Assembly: GCF_003477525.1 (NCBI RefSeq)
Contig: NZ_QUDO01000044.1
Span: forward strand, 1 to 32,624
Length of the DNA: 32,624 nucleotides
Reading direction: 5' to 3'
DNA from: Ruminococcus sp. AF41-9
Lineage (GTDB): Bacteria; Bacillota; Clostridia; Lachnospirales; Lachnospiraceae
In this document: positions 17,001-24,604 of the stretch, piece after piece
Layout: the number at the start of each line of letters is the position of its first letter
Position numbering within the stretch: position 1 is the first letter of the stretch
Made by a program: the position numbers and the translations under genes
Notes under the pieces: model-generated
The model's database searches: none
Seen by the model: the letters and a program-made list of their open reading frames with translations, nothing else
Told to the model about the DNA's origin: nothing

Positions 17001-18466
17001 ATTATATTAAGAACATTGTTCCCAATAACTGAAATAACGGTTTTCGCCAAGTTTTCCATATCGACTGTATTCTCTGCTACACCGCTTTGCTCTAATAATA
17101 TAACAACATCATCTGTATCCAAAGCCGGCATGCTGTAATATGTAATACCTTTATTATCTTTCATCCAAGACGGATAACCATCATTTATAGGCTGTCCGAC
17201 CAAGACAAAATAAAAATCATCCCCGATTTCCTCTGGTCTTGGCAATTGAGATAAAAATGAATTTCGTGCATCTTTTGATCTTGCAGCATGATCTAATCCA
17301 TCTATAAAAAAGTAGCAAGGCCTTCCTATACATTTTGCATATTCCGGTAGGAAATGTATTACCGTTTCCCGCATTTCAGAAACAGACATAAATTGGTATA
17401 TAAGTGGAAACTTTACAACAGATAATAAATTATTCTCTTCAAATTTTTTCTTAAGCTGTACGAGAATACTTCTCCACAAAATATTACCCAAATAAAAGCC
17501 TTCATCATCACTATATGAACCATCTACTTTATTTACTGGGAGATATGTGTAAAATCTAAAATCAACTATAGACTCATTCATCTGTGATAAATAACTTATA
17601 AAATTTGTTTTTCCACAGCCCGGTAATCCTTCTAAGAATATGATATGATTACTATTCTTTTTAATGTCATCTATAAAGGTCTCCCCAAACCGTTGTCGAG
17701 AAGGAAGTATCGGTTTTTCTGGACATAGTTCATATGAAGGAACATCCGGCTCGGTATAGCATAATGCTCCATATACATTTTCTCTTGTTATTTCCTGCTT
17801 CTCTCTTCTTGATGTTGCCCATATATTCAATTTAGAAAGAAGACTATTTAAGCAAAAATCTATCGCATCACTATTATCTGTTCCTAGTATTTCGCCAATC
17901 TTCACACGTATTTTTTCTTCCACATCAGCAAGACACGACTCTTTTCTAAAAGAGAAAATTTTAGTGAAACACGCCGCCTCATTTGAATCTAAATTTATCT
18001 CCAAATTTTCTCTGTACCATTCGATAGCCTTCTGCTCATTAGGCTTTGCCGAAGTATAATTATAATTATCTTGTAAGCATGGAAACACCTTGGAAATAAA
18101 GTCATCCATTGAACACTTTCCATCTGTTTCCTGCGGACCCCATTTTTTATTTGTTACAATTTGAATACCTTTAAAATTATAATTATCTTTATTATTCTTC
18201 CATTCTAAAGCCAACTCATTCAGTAAAGGCTTTTTCCCAGAAGCTAAAAAAGAATATGTGAAATTAGCATCTTCATCTGTATGTTTTACTTGAATATTTA
18301 AAATGCTTTTATCACTATAATTTACTACGACATCATCTAATGCCTGAAAATCAGTTGATTGAAGTATTACTGATTCAATTGATGTATCTTGTAGCATATT
18401 CAAGCATTCTAGTATTCCAATTTCCCATTCAAACCAATAAGGTGTACCTATTCCCGAATTATACAT
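14054..18466 (-). CDS. STAND NTPase with N-terminal Mrr/Cap4-like nuclease domain
   Basis: This very large protein (1470 residues) has the architecture of an antiphage NLR-like effector. Residues 1-160 look like a PD-(D/E)xK nuclease of the Cap4/DUF4297 or Mrr type: acidic D44-D45 in LDDVVV, then Q59-V-K61 in NIQVKHT. An NTPase core follows, with Walker A EGLPGCGKT (279-287) and Walker B CYFFIDGLDH (384-393). The following 1000 residues are predominantly helical with no repeat I can name and would be the sensor. The ATG at 18466 lies just after GAGGGAG and overlaps the stop codon of the 219-residue gene by 8 bases. Known relatives (Avs-type STAND nucleases) cleave DNA on sensing a phage protein. 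That function is inferred here. Confidence 0.78.
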   Translation of the reverse strand: MYNSGIGTPYWFEWEIGILECLNMLQDTSIESVILQSTDFQALDDVVVNYSDKSILNIQVKHTDEDANFTYSFLASGKKPLLNELALEWKNNKDNYNFKGIQIVTNKKWGPQETDGKCSMDDFISKVFPCLQDNYNYTSAKPNEQKAIEWYRENLEINLDSNEAACFTKIFSFRKESCLADVEEKIRVKIGEILGTDNSDAIDFCLNSLLSKLNIWATSRREKQEITRENVYGALCYTEPDVPSYELCPEKPILPSRQRFGETFIDDIKKNSNHIIFLEGLPGCGKTNFISYLSQMNESIVDFRFYTYLPVNKVDGSYSDDEGFYLGNILWRSILVQLKKKFEENNLLSVVKFPLIYQFMSVSEMRETVIHFLPEYAKCIGRPCYFFIDGLDHAARSKDARNSFLSQLPRPEEIGDDFYFVLVGQPINDGYPSWMKDNKGITYYSMPALDTDDVVILLEQSGVAENTVDMENLAKTVISVIGNNVLNIIFAILELKKMVLPLSFEAIEKELNSRFLNKQIDKYYEWIISSQEKSLLLYKIEAIMAFSSKRINAYDVAQMCGVEHDEAAFVLNGLYPIIVCEGDRYFAFHNDVRLFLQNAIIHNSNIKGITESIINRIKQDRELWKYRYDISFNLLVSCKATDEVLKLIDVEYVMDSALYGISFDRILQQFILAHQLPMDNLEEVCIHSSAVSLCLAQYANCIQYYAKESDYFEAQSINKKTKAEKYCLNVKNDIEQIILDIDFAAKAGFERGHKLFDEYLSGYNIEALLSGELNKETLVKAGYIFRCYGADYMDALTGNSNDYVYFVDGWLDASVSITSKEDIRQTFTFKWYNPDSLYAYIHQITEEKNLEKESFDELLNILLGMSASIEIIIEICTYGLLNSYKCEAGIEYIGNHLSDIIKIDRDYKYEDLRIISLIKANLCLFGRIEESLVEKCYKEILNLTHNGESQRGYKPALAQYDIAKHVSEQFYSVDRNDVLSKDDIFSLIYFADKYGAGSAHDCNGYTVMRFLRKVLVSFSEHNPKAGIIDTICKAVVQCLEWDKTRFIPEFNRLFCISNAHADFLKVAEYWCGEDGVAWRSEYDEMEDLCKNMIPALEYFGENKFIEEVREKQKYRMFGYVGRKDYSLNGLLDCYKKLPLNEEKLCCYGMRLFYVSNLADSIGDNRFSSEVDRELLEDAVKLGYKYCNALFELKNTPKDLVYWRMKVLDSLYCNIDLISDDSELIALYRLTNSWIKEYIENDREYNRLETLRSYNYEIISRISSSEIREKLMAKGLYDKAEHKDFSVETGRDYNLEIINLLKEDGYNEKAEGVILTQIDKREIGLHKLIMEAGDIIAQKHMEEYVNRCVVKFILSESKYGYIGSGISDVFERYYEMFNDNTWNLLFENIVTRFAESDYGIIASLWGDFTIFSIYYLSRIDKDKIKALFDCLCKTHESLSSANGRVKIKEEKLILDENITLLSDMVNFQLNI

Positions 18467-19118
18467 GTTCTCCCTCTATTCTTTTCAAAACGTAATTACA
18501 TAATTGATAACAATACGTCTCAACTTCTTCTGTAGACATATTTATATGGTATCCATTCACAAGCGAATCAAATAAATAGTTTATCTCTTCGTAATAATCC
18601 TTATTATAAAATTCAACTCCAAATAATTTATTCAAGCCTCGTACCATTTGAGATAATTCTTTATAATTTACTGGAAGGACATAATCGATTTTGTCATCAA
18701 TAATCTTCTTCATCAGCCTCTCATTTCCTATTATTTTTGAGGCTATATTTATAAAATCTCCACAAGTTTCAAAAACATTCCAATCACACATGAACTGCCA
18801 ACGAAAAAAGAAAGGACTCCATACCTCTGCTGGTTCGATCTTTATATTATATGGCACCAATTCCTTCTTTAATTCATCCTCTATGCAATTATAAGTTCCT
18901 TCCAATATGGCTATATCATTTTTTCTCACATCAATCGGATAATAAACGCCCTTATCATCGCATATTATGTAACCAATTATTCTGTAATATTTTTCAATGA
19001 CATTTATAGCATCTCTTGTAAAAAAAACAGATCCTACAACTAAATCATCATTATAATTTGAGGTGTCTAATTTCCTAAAACAATGCTTAAAATCATCAAA
19101 AACTAATATTGAATCCAT
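18459..19118 (-). CDS. Uncharacterised 219-residue protein translationally coupled to the STAND nuclease
   Basis: I do not recognise this family. It is an acidic, soluble protein with many aromatic residues (WSPFFFRWQFMCDWNVFETC at about 102-121) and no membrane segment or signal peptide. The ATG at 19118 is 8 bases after AAGAAGG. Its stop overlaps the STAND nuclease start by 8 bases, so the two are made together, likely in a fixed ratio. It may be a dedicated partner, inhibitor or sensor subunit for the nuclease. An upstream hairpin lies in the 170-base gap before it. Confidence 0.7.
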   Translation of the reverse strand: MDSILVFDDFKHCFRKLDTSNYNDDLVVGSVFFTRDAINVIEKYYRIIGYIICDDKGVYYPIDVRKNDIAILEGTYNCIEDELKKELVPYNIKIEPAEVWSPFFFRWQFMCDWNVFETCGDFINIASKIIGNERLMKKIIDDKIDYVLPVNYKELSQMVRGLNKLFGVEFYNKDYYEEINYLFDSLVNGYHINMSTEEVETYCYQLCNYVLKRIEGEHV

Positions 19119-19159
19119 ATAAATTACCTTCTTTGTTGTACTTATTTATAATAAATTGC

Positions 19160-19178
19160 CCAGCCTGTTATAGGCTGG
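19160..19178 (-). repeat. Short hairpin between the HEPN-like gene and the STAND operon
   Basis: Seven-base arms CCAGCCT (19160-19166) and AGGCTGG (19172-19178) surround a 5-base loop. It lies 42 bases before the start of the 219-residue gene and 111 bases after the HEPN-like gene. No T-tract follows on the minus strand, so it is at best a weak terminator or an operator. Confidence 0.4.
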
Positions 19179-19288
19179 ACATAAGTAAGTTTTTATGATA
19201 ACTAAAAAACAGCTTTCAACCGATACTTCTTTGATATCTAATTAAAAGAAATTGTGTTATATCAACTTGTCACAACCATTTTTCACAA

Positions 19289-20011
19289 TCACTTTGATTC
19301 TATTTCATACTTCTTAAAAAGTTCGGGACATTCCTTTTTATATCTCTCAGTTGGTGATAAACCACCTTCATCCGGCAACAATCCTTCTCCACTGCTAACA
19401 GAATGGGGCAAATACTTGCATTTAAAATATACTGTCGGATATGTGTAAATAATACTCATATTTCCAAACAGTTCTTTCATTAGGTAAATTTCAATAATAT
19501 AAAGTGAAGCCAATGCTAATACTGCATTTTCAAATGTTGCATTTTTTATAGATTCCTTTTCGTCATGCTTTATCGAATTATATGCAAACCACCAGTCCAA
19601 GCCTTCTACTTTTACATTCTTTCCATTATCAATACGTGTCGTCTTCCAATCATGTAAAGGTGTATTAATCCAAAAAGGTGTACTTACTTCAAAATCAATA
19701 ATTTTAGGGAATACTCCTAGTATTGTTTCGCTTATATCTCCTATCCTCTTGGTTTTTACTCCCTTAGCACTACATAAGGCCTTACTCATTATTTCAAATT
19801 CAGAGGCTGCTAAAACAATTATTTGTTTAAAAATATCAGAGTATACTTTTCCATGTACAAGTTCTCTTATTCCATCATGTTCTTGCAAACCATGGTCTAT
19901 ATAATGCTTTGTATCATCCAATCGTTCAGCAAGGGAACAAAAATAATTCCAATGCTGTATAAGTTCAATTTGCTCCATACATTCTTTTCTGCTTTCTAGT
20001 TTTGAAAGCAT
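19289..20011 (-). CDS. Uncharacterised 240-residue protein, possibly HEPN-like
   Basis: I do not recognise the family with certainty. The protein is soluble and mainly helical. The segment LDWWFAYNSIKHDEKESIKN followed by a long hydrophobic helix (about 138-180) resembles helical HEPN-type domains with a conserved Tyr-Asn-x-x-Lys-His. The classical R-x4-6-H ribonuclease motif is not obvious, so catalytic activity is uncertain. The end is rich in Gly, Pro and Glu. Start choice is weak: the ATG at 20011 has GGGGG almost touching it and the ATG at 19978 (MEQIELIQHW) has no clear site. It lies between nuclease-type genes and the STAND operon. Confidence 0.6.
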   Translation of the reverse strand: MLSKLESRKECMEQIELIQHWNYFCSLAERLDDTKHYIDHGLQEHDGIRELVHGKVYSDIFKQIIVLAASEFEIMSKALCSAKGVKTKRIGDISETILGVFPKIIDFEVSTPFWINTPLHDWKTTRIDNGKNVKVEGLDWWFAYNSIKHDEKESIKNATFENAVLALASLYIIEIYLMKELFGNMSIIYTYPTVYFKCKYLPHSVSSGEGLLPDEGGLSPTERYKKECPELFKKYEIESK

Positions 20012-20031
20012 TCCCCCATTCTCTATGATTT

Positions 20032-20307
20032 CTAATTCTTGTTATATCCAAATTGTCGAGTCATTAAGAGCTCTTTCCACCAGGATTCCCTCTCTAATAT
20101 CGCATCATCATCTGTTGTACTTTTATATATTTCCAAGATGCTATATCTGAAATTCTTCTGGATATATTCAAAATCCAAACTCTTCAACTCAATATTTCCA
20201 CCATTTCCATTGGCTATGTAATCCTTCCATCTTCCCCAAATCATATTTTCACCTGTTGCAGAGCCAACATATTTCTTTCCATTTGAAGAATCCGTAATAT
20301 AACATGT
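20032..20307 (-). pseudogene. Remnant of a GIY-YIG nuclease gene
   Basis: The frame reads CYITDSSNGKKYVGSATGEN then IWGRWKDYIANGNGGN, ending RESWWKELLMTRQFGYNKN. This is the GIY-YIG nuclease core: ITD..GKKYVGSA is the GIY-YIG strand pair, and RES the catalytic Arg-Glu helix. A TAA at 20308-20310 closes the frame immediately before the domain, and the N-terminal region usual in this family is absent. A 25-codon frame at 20318-20395 (MDNCHKGLLEVIKNDEQ) may be a scrap of the missing 5' part in another frame. The first Met in the remaining frame (20244) falls inside the domain and has no ribosome binding site, so I judge it inactive. Confidence 0.65.
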
Positions 20308-20404
20308 TTATTTCATCTCAATATTTTTCACGCAGGAATGTAAACTGCTCATCATTCTTTATTACTTCCAATAGCCCTTTATGACAGTTATCCATTATTA
20401 TCAG

Positions 20405-21217
20405 TTACCACTCGTACCGTTTCCTAGGAAAACCTAATCCATGTATTCCTATTTCTTCACAAATTGAAGATAATATCTTTAATATTTCTTCCCTTGTTGA
20501 ATCAAACCATATTGCCAAATCTCTGTCATAGAAACAATACATCACATCATCTTCTCCATATAATGAATATGCTCCAGTGTCTTTTGCAATTTTTAATCGT
20601 TTTCTTAGTGCAACCAACATATCACAAATTGTATTAAGTTTCTCCCGCCACTCTATATTTACAACAGACGATTTTCCGTCTGCTTTTTTTAAGATACTTC
20701 CGTCTCTGGTTCTAAGAACTCCCGTATTTAAAGCGATAATAGTATCCTCAATAGCCTTATCAAAATCTTCCATTCTTCCTTCTTGATATATTCTATCCTG
20801 AAATGCTGGACGATCAAAACATTGCACAAAGAACTTTATAAGTTCTTTATCTTCATGTTGCTCCTCTGCTGTTGCTTCTTCCAAATCAAGAACTGCCATT
20901 TGCTCTGAAATTTCCTTCCATTTTTTCAATTTAGCAATCGTATATCTATTCACATCTGAATCTATTAATTTTGAACACGACTGGCATAACCATATTCCAT
21001 TTTCTGCTGATGCTCTCTCTTGAGACGTTATGTTCTCATCATACCTTGGTCCGCCTTTAGAAGCTGCTGTAATATGAGATGCAACTCCAATATTTATGAT
21101 ATTCTCTTTTCCTATTCCTGCTCCACGAGTTGCTTTTCTACAATTAGGATTGCTGCATTTCCATCCAACTCTATTAGCTAACAAATCCTTTGTTCTTTGT
21201 GAAAAATCATCTCTCAT
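20405..21217 (-). CDS. HNH endonuclease-domain protein
   Basis: Residues 1-105 form an HNH-type zinc nuclease domain: C21 and C26 (KCSNPNC), H48 in VASHITAASKGGP, N73 in AENGIWLC, and C78/C81 in LCQSC. This is the same HNH subtype that forms the effector half of Cap5 and of several phage-defence proteins. The remaining 165 residues are an unassigned domain (for example YCFYDRDLAIWFDSTREE). I cannot identify it as SAVED. The ATG at 21217 is 9 bases after GGTGGAGG. It is the first gene of the minus-strand cargo block. A possible promoter (TTGATT near 21270 and TGATAA about 16 bases later) precedes it. Likely a DNA-cutting effector; the trigger is unknown. Confidence 0.75.
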   Translation of the reverse strand: MRDDFSQRTKDLLANRVGWKCSNPNCRKATRGAGIGKENIINIGVASHITAASKGGPRYDENITSQERASAENGIWLCQSCSKLIDSDVNRYTIAKLKKWKEISEQMAVLDLEEATAEEQHEDKELIKFFVQCFDRPAFQDRIYQEGRMEDFDKAIEDTIIALNTGVLRTRDGSILKKADGKSSVVNIEWREKLNTICDMLVALRKRLKIAKDTGAYSLYGEDDVMYCFYDRDLAIWFDSTREEILKILSSICEEIGIHGLGFPRKRYEW

Positions 21218-21272
21218 ATAATTTTACCTCCACCTTACACTTTATCATCTTTAAATTTTCTATAATCAACGA

Positions 21273-21292
21273 AAAGCTCCCGAAAGAGCTTT
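21273..21292 (-). terminator. Hairpin after tnpV
   Basis: Arms AAAGCTC (21273-21279) and GAGCTTT (21286-21292) with a 6-base loop lie 9 bases beyond the tnpV stop and are followed by TTTTCGTTG-type sequence on the minus strand. A probable, weak intrinsic terminator separating tnpV from the HNH gene. Confidence 0.5.
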
Positions 21293-21300
21293 CCATTACC

Positions 21301-21672
21301 TTAAATATACACTAATTCTTTTAACACAATCTCTTCTGCCCTACTACGAATACCATTTACCACTCTGACCCATTCCATCTGATCACGAACTTTCAATTCC
21401 TCCGTAATCCCCTGCTTCTCCATCATCTGACGCACCAGAATATCCATCCTTTCCTGTGCTTCATCGTCTACAACATTCAGATGTTCTGTCAATCTGTCTT
21501 CCAACATATACAGTGAATACATTGCCGGACGATGCTCTTTCAGATACGTTTTCCGCAGCATTCCATATTTTCCATAATGCGGTTCTTCATCTGTACTGAC
21601 AAGATTCGGATAGTAAATTCCGTCTGCTCCCAGTGTGTAGGTTCCACCCATTTTTTCAAATGTGCTTTTCAT
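21301..21672 (-). CDS. tnpV: Transposon-encoded protein TnpV
   Basis: The 123-residue protein has the TnpV pattern seen in many Clostridia mobile elements. It opens with MKSTFEKMGGTYTLGADGIYYP, has the LKEHRPAMYSLYMLEDRLTEHL helix in the middle and ends NGIRSRAEEIVLKELVY. The biochemical role of TnpV is not known. The ATG at 21672 follows AGGAGG by 8 bases. It lies 31 bases after the rumA-like remnant and on the same strand, a combination that marks element ends in this group of bacteria. Confidence 0.75.
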   Translation of the reverse strand: MKSTFEKMGGTYTLGADGIYYPNLVSTDEEPHYGKYGMLRKTYLKEHRPAMYSLYMLEDRLTEHLNVVDDEAQERMDILVRQMMEKQGITEELKVRDQMEWVRVVNGIRSRAEEIVLKELVYI

Positions 21673-21703
21673 GTGTTATTCCTCCTTGAAATCAGCGATA
21701 TCC

Positions 21704-22042
21704 TTAGATCATCGCAAAATATTTCAGGGCAGCCTTGATAGCATCTTCTTTCTCTTTCGGACACTGTGGCACTTTTGGATTTTCTGTCTTTGGCAGATTA
21801 TAGTTCTCTCCTACTTCGATTCCACATTTTCTTTTGATTTGAGAAATATATAAATTTGAAACCTTCAAGCCAAATTCTTTCAGCACATAATCTTTGATTT
21901 CCTGATAGGTCGCTTTCGTCTCTGCACTGGTTGCATCCAGCTCATCTAAGTCTAAGTCGATCTCTATCGTGTCATCTGGTTTTTGTTGGGACAAAAGAAC
22001 CACCGTCTCCACATGTGTTGTCACTAACATAGGAACACACAT
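21704..22042 (-). pseudogene. C-terminal remnant of an rlmD/rumA-like 23S rRNA methyltransferase
   Basis: The frame contains HVETVVLLSQQKPDD, the typical C-terminal strand of class I uracil-5 RNA methyltransferases of the RumA/RlmD family. A lysine-rich domain of about 85 residues follows (KDYVLKEFGLKVSNLYISQI), of a kind often fused there in Lachnospiraceae. The catalytic domains are missing. Its first codons (MCVPMLV) lie inside the recombinase gene in a different frame. The 3' end of rumA is a known integration target for streptococcal and clostridial elements, so this piece most likely marks an attachment junction at about 22000-22035. It is probably not made as a working protein. Confidence 0.6.
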
Positions 22043-23747
22043 CCTTTACCTCGTCTACGATATGGGAACACATTTCTTTCACTGTTTCTACTGCTTTTGA
22101 TTTCTTCCCAAATCGTTCTTTTGCGTTTCCAATTTCATTTTTGAATCCTGTTTTATATATGAAAATAATTTTATAGGGATCTTTCTCTCCATTTTCATCG
22201 TAACCACCGACAATAACTTTTTCGATGATACTTTCAAATATTCCTCTGTCAAATTCTTCTAATACTTGATTTTTTGACAATGCCTTCTTAAAATCTGCAA
22301 GTCTTCTTTGTAAGCTTCCCTCATTGTCATATTGCTGTTCCAACATACTCAGCTGTGATTTTGCTTCAGACAATTTCTTTTCATATCCCATATCTGTTTC
22401 CTCATAAATGTCTTTAGCCACAACACCTTCTAAATAATTTTCCAGCAACTTTTTTCTCTTGTATTGAATATTATAAACGCTTCTATTAAGCTTTTCAATT
22501 TTATCTTCTATCGAATCTTCCAATAAAGTTTTCTCAACTCTCTTAATAAATTCCTCCAACACGTCTTTATGATCCATACATAACATGCGGTAAGATTCAA
22601 TAAAAGCATCCTCTATAACCTGCTCTGGAATTCCTTTACTGTCTGGGCAAAACCTTTTACCATGCTTCGTTGATTCCACGCATTGCCAAATAGTTTTTGT
22701 ATATTTTGAGCTGCTATGCCACCTTCGCCTTGATAAATTCGCACCACAAAATCCACACTCCAACATACAGCTAAATGCATACTGTCTGCTGAATTTTTCT
22801 CTTTTCCCAGGGGCAACTCCCTTTTTACGTCCTCCATTACGACGCTCTCGTATTTCCTGGGCTCTTGCAAAAGTTTCCTCTGATATAATTGCTTCATGAT
22901 GGTTCTTTATATAAAACCTATCTTCTTCACCAAGATTTTCCAACCTTCTCTTTGATATTGGATCTACTGTAAAAGTCTTTCCTAATAAAATATCTCCTTT
23001 ATATTTTTCATTATTAATAATTCCCATCACACTGGAAGAGGTCCATGGATTTCCCTTAATGGTTGGGATTCCCTGTTCGTTTAATTCCCTTGCAATCATC
23101 GTACTTCCAGCTCCTGCAACATATCTATCAAATATGTATCGAACTGTTTCCGCACCTTCTTCATTAACAGAAAGCGATTTAGTCACCACATCATAATCAT
23201 AACCTAAGCATCCCTGAAATCCAACGAGTTCTCCTCGTTTCATTTTCATCTTTAAGCCTTTTTTTACATATGCAGATGTATTTTCCACCTCTTGCTGTGC
23301 AACAGAACTTAAAATAGTCAGTAAAAATTCCCCATCCTTTAAGGTATTAATTTTTTCAACCTCAAAATATACTGCTATATTCCTTTCTCTTAGCATTCTT
23401 ACATATTTTAATGTGTCTAAAGTATTTCTTGCAAATCGTGGAATACTCTTTGCAATTACCATATCAATATTTCCTGAAAGGCATTCCTGAATCAGTAACT
23501 GAAATTCTTCACGTTTATCTGTTTTCGTTCCTGTGATAGCTTTATCTGCAAAGACTCCGGCAAATACCCACTGTTTATTACTTTTAATCAAATCAGTATA
23601 ATACCTGACCATTGAATTATAGCTTTTAATCTGATCTTCATCATCAGTACTAACACGACAATATGCGGCAACTCTTAATCTGTCAATCCTTCTTCCATTA
23701 GAAATATCTTCATCATAACTGTTCGCTTTAATGATTTCAACTTCCAT
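21972..23747 (-). CDS. Large serine recombinase (site-specific integrase)
   Basis: This 591-residue recombinase integrates and excises a mobile element. The resolvase domain starts at about residue 24 with catalytic Ser33 in AAYCRVSTDDED and includes the RFARNTLDTL arginine region. A recombinase domain (about 175-275) comes next, then a zinc-ribbon domain with CMLECGFCG, and a long coiled coil (about 395-480). The ATG at 23747 follows AAAGGA by 8 bases. The last 24 codons (from about SDNTCGDGGSF) are read from the rumA-like remnant in another frame. The C-terminus is therefore supplied by the integration target and should change when the element is excised. The element it moves probably extends to the right of about 22000. 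Confidence 0.88.
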   Translation of the reverse strand: MEVEIIKANSYDEDISNGRRIDRLRVAAYCRVSTDDEDQIKSYNSMVRYYTDLIKSNKQWVFAGVFADKAITGTKTDKREEFQLLIQECLSGNIDMVIAKSIPRFARNTLDTLKYVRMLRERNIAVYFEVEKINTLKDGEFLLTILSSVAQQEVENTSAYVKKGLKMKMKRGELVGFQGCLGYDYDVVTKSLSVNEEGAETVRYIFDRYVAGAGSTMIARELNEQGIPTIKGNPWTSSSVMGIINNEKYKGDILLGKTFTVDPISKRRLENLGEEDRFYIKNHHEAIISEETFARAQEIRERRNGGRKKGVAPGKREKFSRQYAFSCMLECGFCGANLSRRRWHSSSKYTKTIWQCVESTKHGKRFCPDSKGIPEQVIEDAFIESYRMLCMDHKDVLEEFIKRVEKTLLEDSIEDKIEKLNRSVYNIQYKRKKLLENYLEGVVAKDIYEETDMGYEKKLSEAKSQLSMLEQQYDNEGSLQRRLADFKKALSKNQVLEEFDRGIFESIIEKVIVGGYDENGEKDPYKIIFIYKTGFKNEIGNAKERFGKKSKAVETVKEMCSHIVDEVKDVCSYVSDNTCGDGGSFVPTKTR

Positions 23748-23816
23748 TTCACCGGTCCTTTCTTATGTATTCCTATCGTAGTGTTAATATTATTCTACAT
23801 CGCAACTCTGTACTAG

Positions 23817-23966
23817 TCAAGCAGTAATATTGGAAATTACACCATAATCTTTTTTTAGTTTTTTCTCTATTAAGCGATATTCATTTTCATTGATAAGTTC
23901 TAATGATCTAAGTTGCTTTAGCATGGATAGCTGCATACTATATCTTAATAATTTTGTACTGTTCAT
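23817..23966 (-). CDS. Small 49-residue protein upstream of the recombinase
   Basis: The ATG at 23966 is preceded by AAGGAAGGG. The product is a single charged helical unit (RYSMQLSMLKQLRSLELINE, then EYRLIEKKLKKDYG) ending in ISNITA. Small SHOCT-like proteins with the same layout are commonly encoded directly upstream of serine recombinases in Clostridia elements. It lies 69 bases ahead of the recombinase start on the same strand, so the two are probably co-transcribed. Function unknown; a modulator of recombination is a guess. Confidence 0.6.
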   Translation of the reverse strand: MNSTKLLRYSMQLSMLKQLRSLELINENEYRLIEKKLKKDYGVISNITA

Positions 23967-24352
23967 TTTCCCTTCCTTATTTATTTATAGATAATCCTGC
24001 AGGCAGCCATCGGGTAATAGCTTCATTGGTATTTCACCATCTTTCCAGACCGGGCAGCTTTCCCGGAAGTATCATTATCAGAAACAGTATCTTCGCCACA
24101 AAAGTCCCACTTCCTGATTACAGCCAAATATTTATCGCTCGTGCCTTTACTTCAATATCATTTTGATATTTCTTCGTTTACAACATTTCCACTTTGCGTC
24201 ACGATGTCGCAAAGTTATAATGCAGACAGTCTTGGCGTATTTGCTATACAGCTCCTCTGTTTCATATGTCCTGCAGGATAAATATTAAATTTTCAAGGTA
24301 CAAACAACGCTAAATAGCTTTTTCAGCAGAAAGGGATGCTTTCAAATGTTTT
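23967..24352 (-). other. Gene-poor element-control region with degraded coding scraps
   Basis: No full gene is visible. On the minus strand there is a 16-codon frame with ATG at 24265 (MKQRSCIANTPRLSAL, stop 24215-24217), possibly a leader peptide or relic. A perfect 8-base-arm hairpin ACTTTGCG/CGCAAAGT lies at 24191-24198 and 24208-24215. Nearer 24000-24080 a stretch reads protein-like (CPVWKDGEIPMKLLPDGC) but has no start. The region separates two control genes from the recombinase and looks like a shortened Tn916/Tn1549-type regulatory segment. Confidence 0.4.
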
Positions 24353-24604
24353 TTAGCGAACTATTTTAAATCCAATAATTGTTTTTATCAATTTTGTTTC
24401 CAGACGTCTACGAAGTGTTTCATCTACACAATAATGAACACAGCCATACTCATCATACATTTTTCTAACCGACAATTTTGCAATATATCCTTCATAATGT
24501 TTCAGAATTTTATTTATCGCCTGAATGTCACCCTCCAATGCTCTTTCGATTACCCAAAACGGTATCAATTTTTTATTATTTACGCTTTTTTCTTCCGTTT
24601 TCAC
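24353..24604 (-). CDS. Helix-turn-helix regulator of conjugative-element type
   Basis: This protein of about 83 residues is the small regulator that follows the sigma factor in Tn916/Tn1549-like elements. Its core PFWVIERALEGDIQAINKIL followed by MYDEYGCVHYCVDETLRRRL is very characteristic. The start is taken as GTG at 24604, 9 bases after GGAGG; the ATG at 24610 would leave only 3 bases. It overlaps the end of the sigma gene by about 29 bases, so translation is coupled. It probably helps control transfer or excision genes. Confidence 0.72.
   Translation of the reverse strand: MKTEEKSVNNKKLIPFWVIERALEGDIQAINKILKHYEGYIAKLSVRKMYDEYGCVHYCVDETLRRRLETKLIKTIIGFKIVR

Noticed and set aside
14054..18466. 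Direct assignment to a numbered Avs type
   Set aside because: The nuclease and NTPase motifs fit the general class, but the large sensor region cannot be typed without a profile search and the partner genes do not match known Avs operons.
20405..21217. CBASS Cap5 (HNH-SAVED) effector
   Set aside because: The HNH half fits, but the C-terminal half is short and shows no SAVED motif I can recognise, and no CD-NTase gene is nearby.
24176..24215. tRNA or structured RNA gene around the CGCAAAGT hairpin
   Set aside because: Only one stem is present and no cloverleaf or riboswitch core could be drawn.
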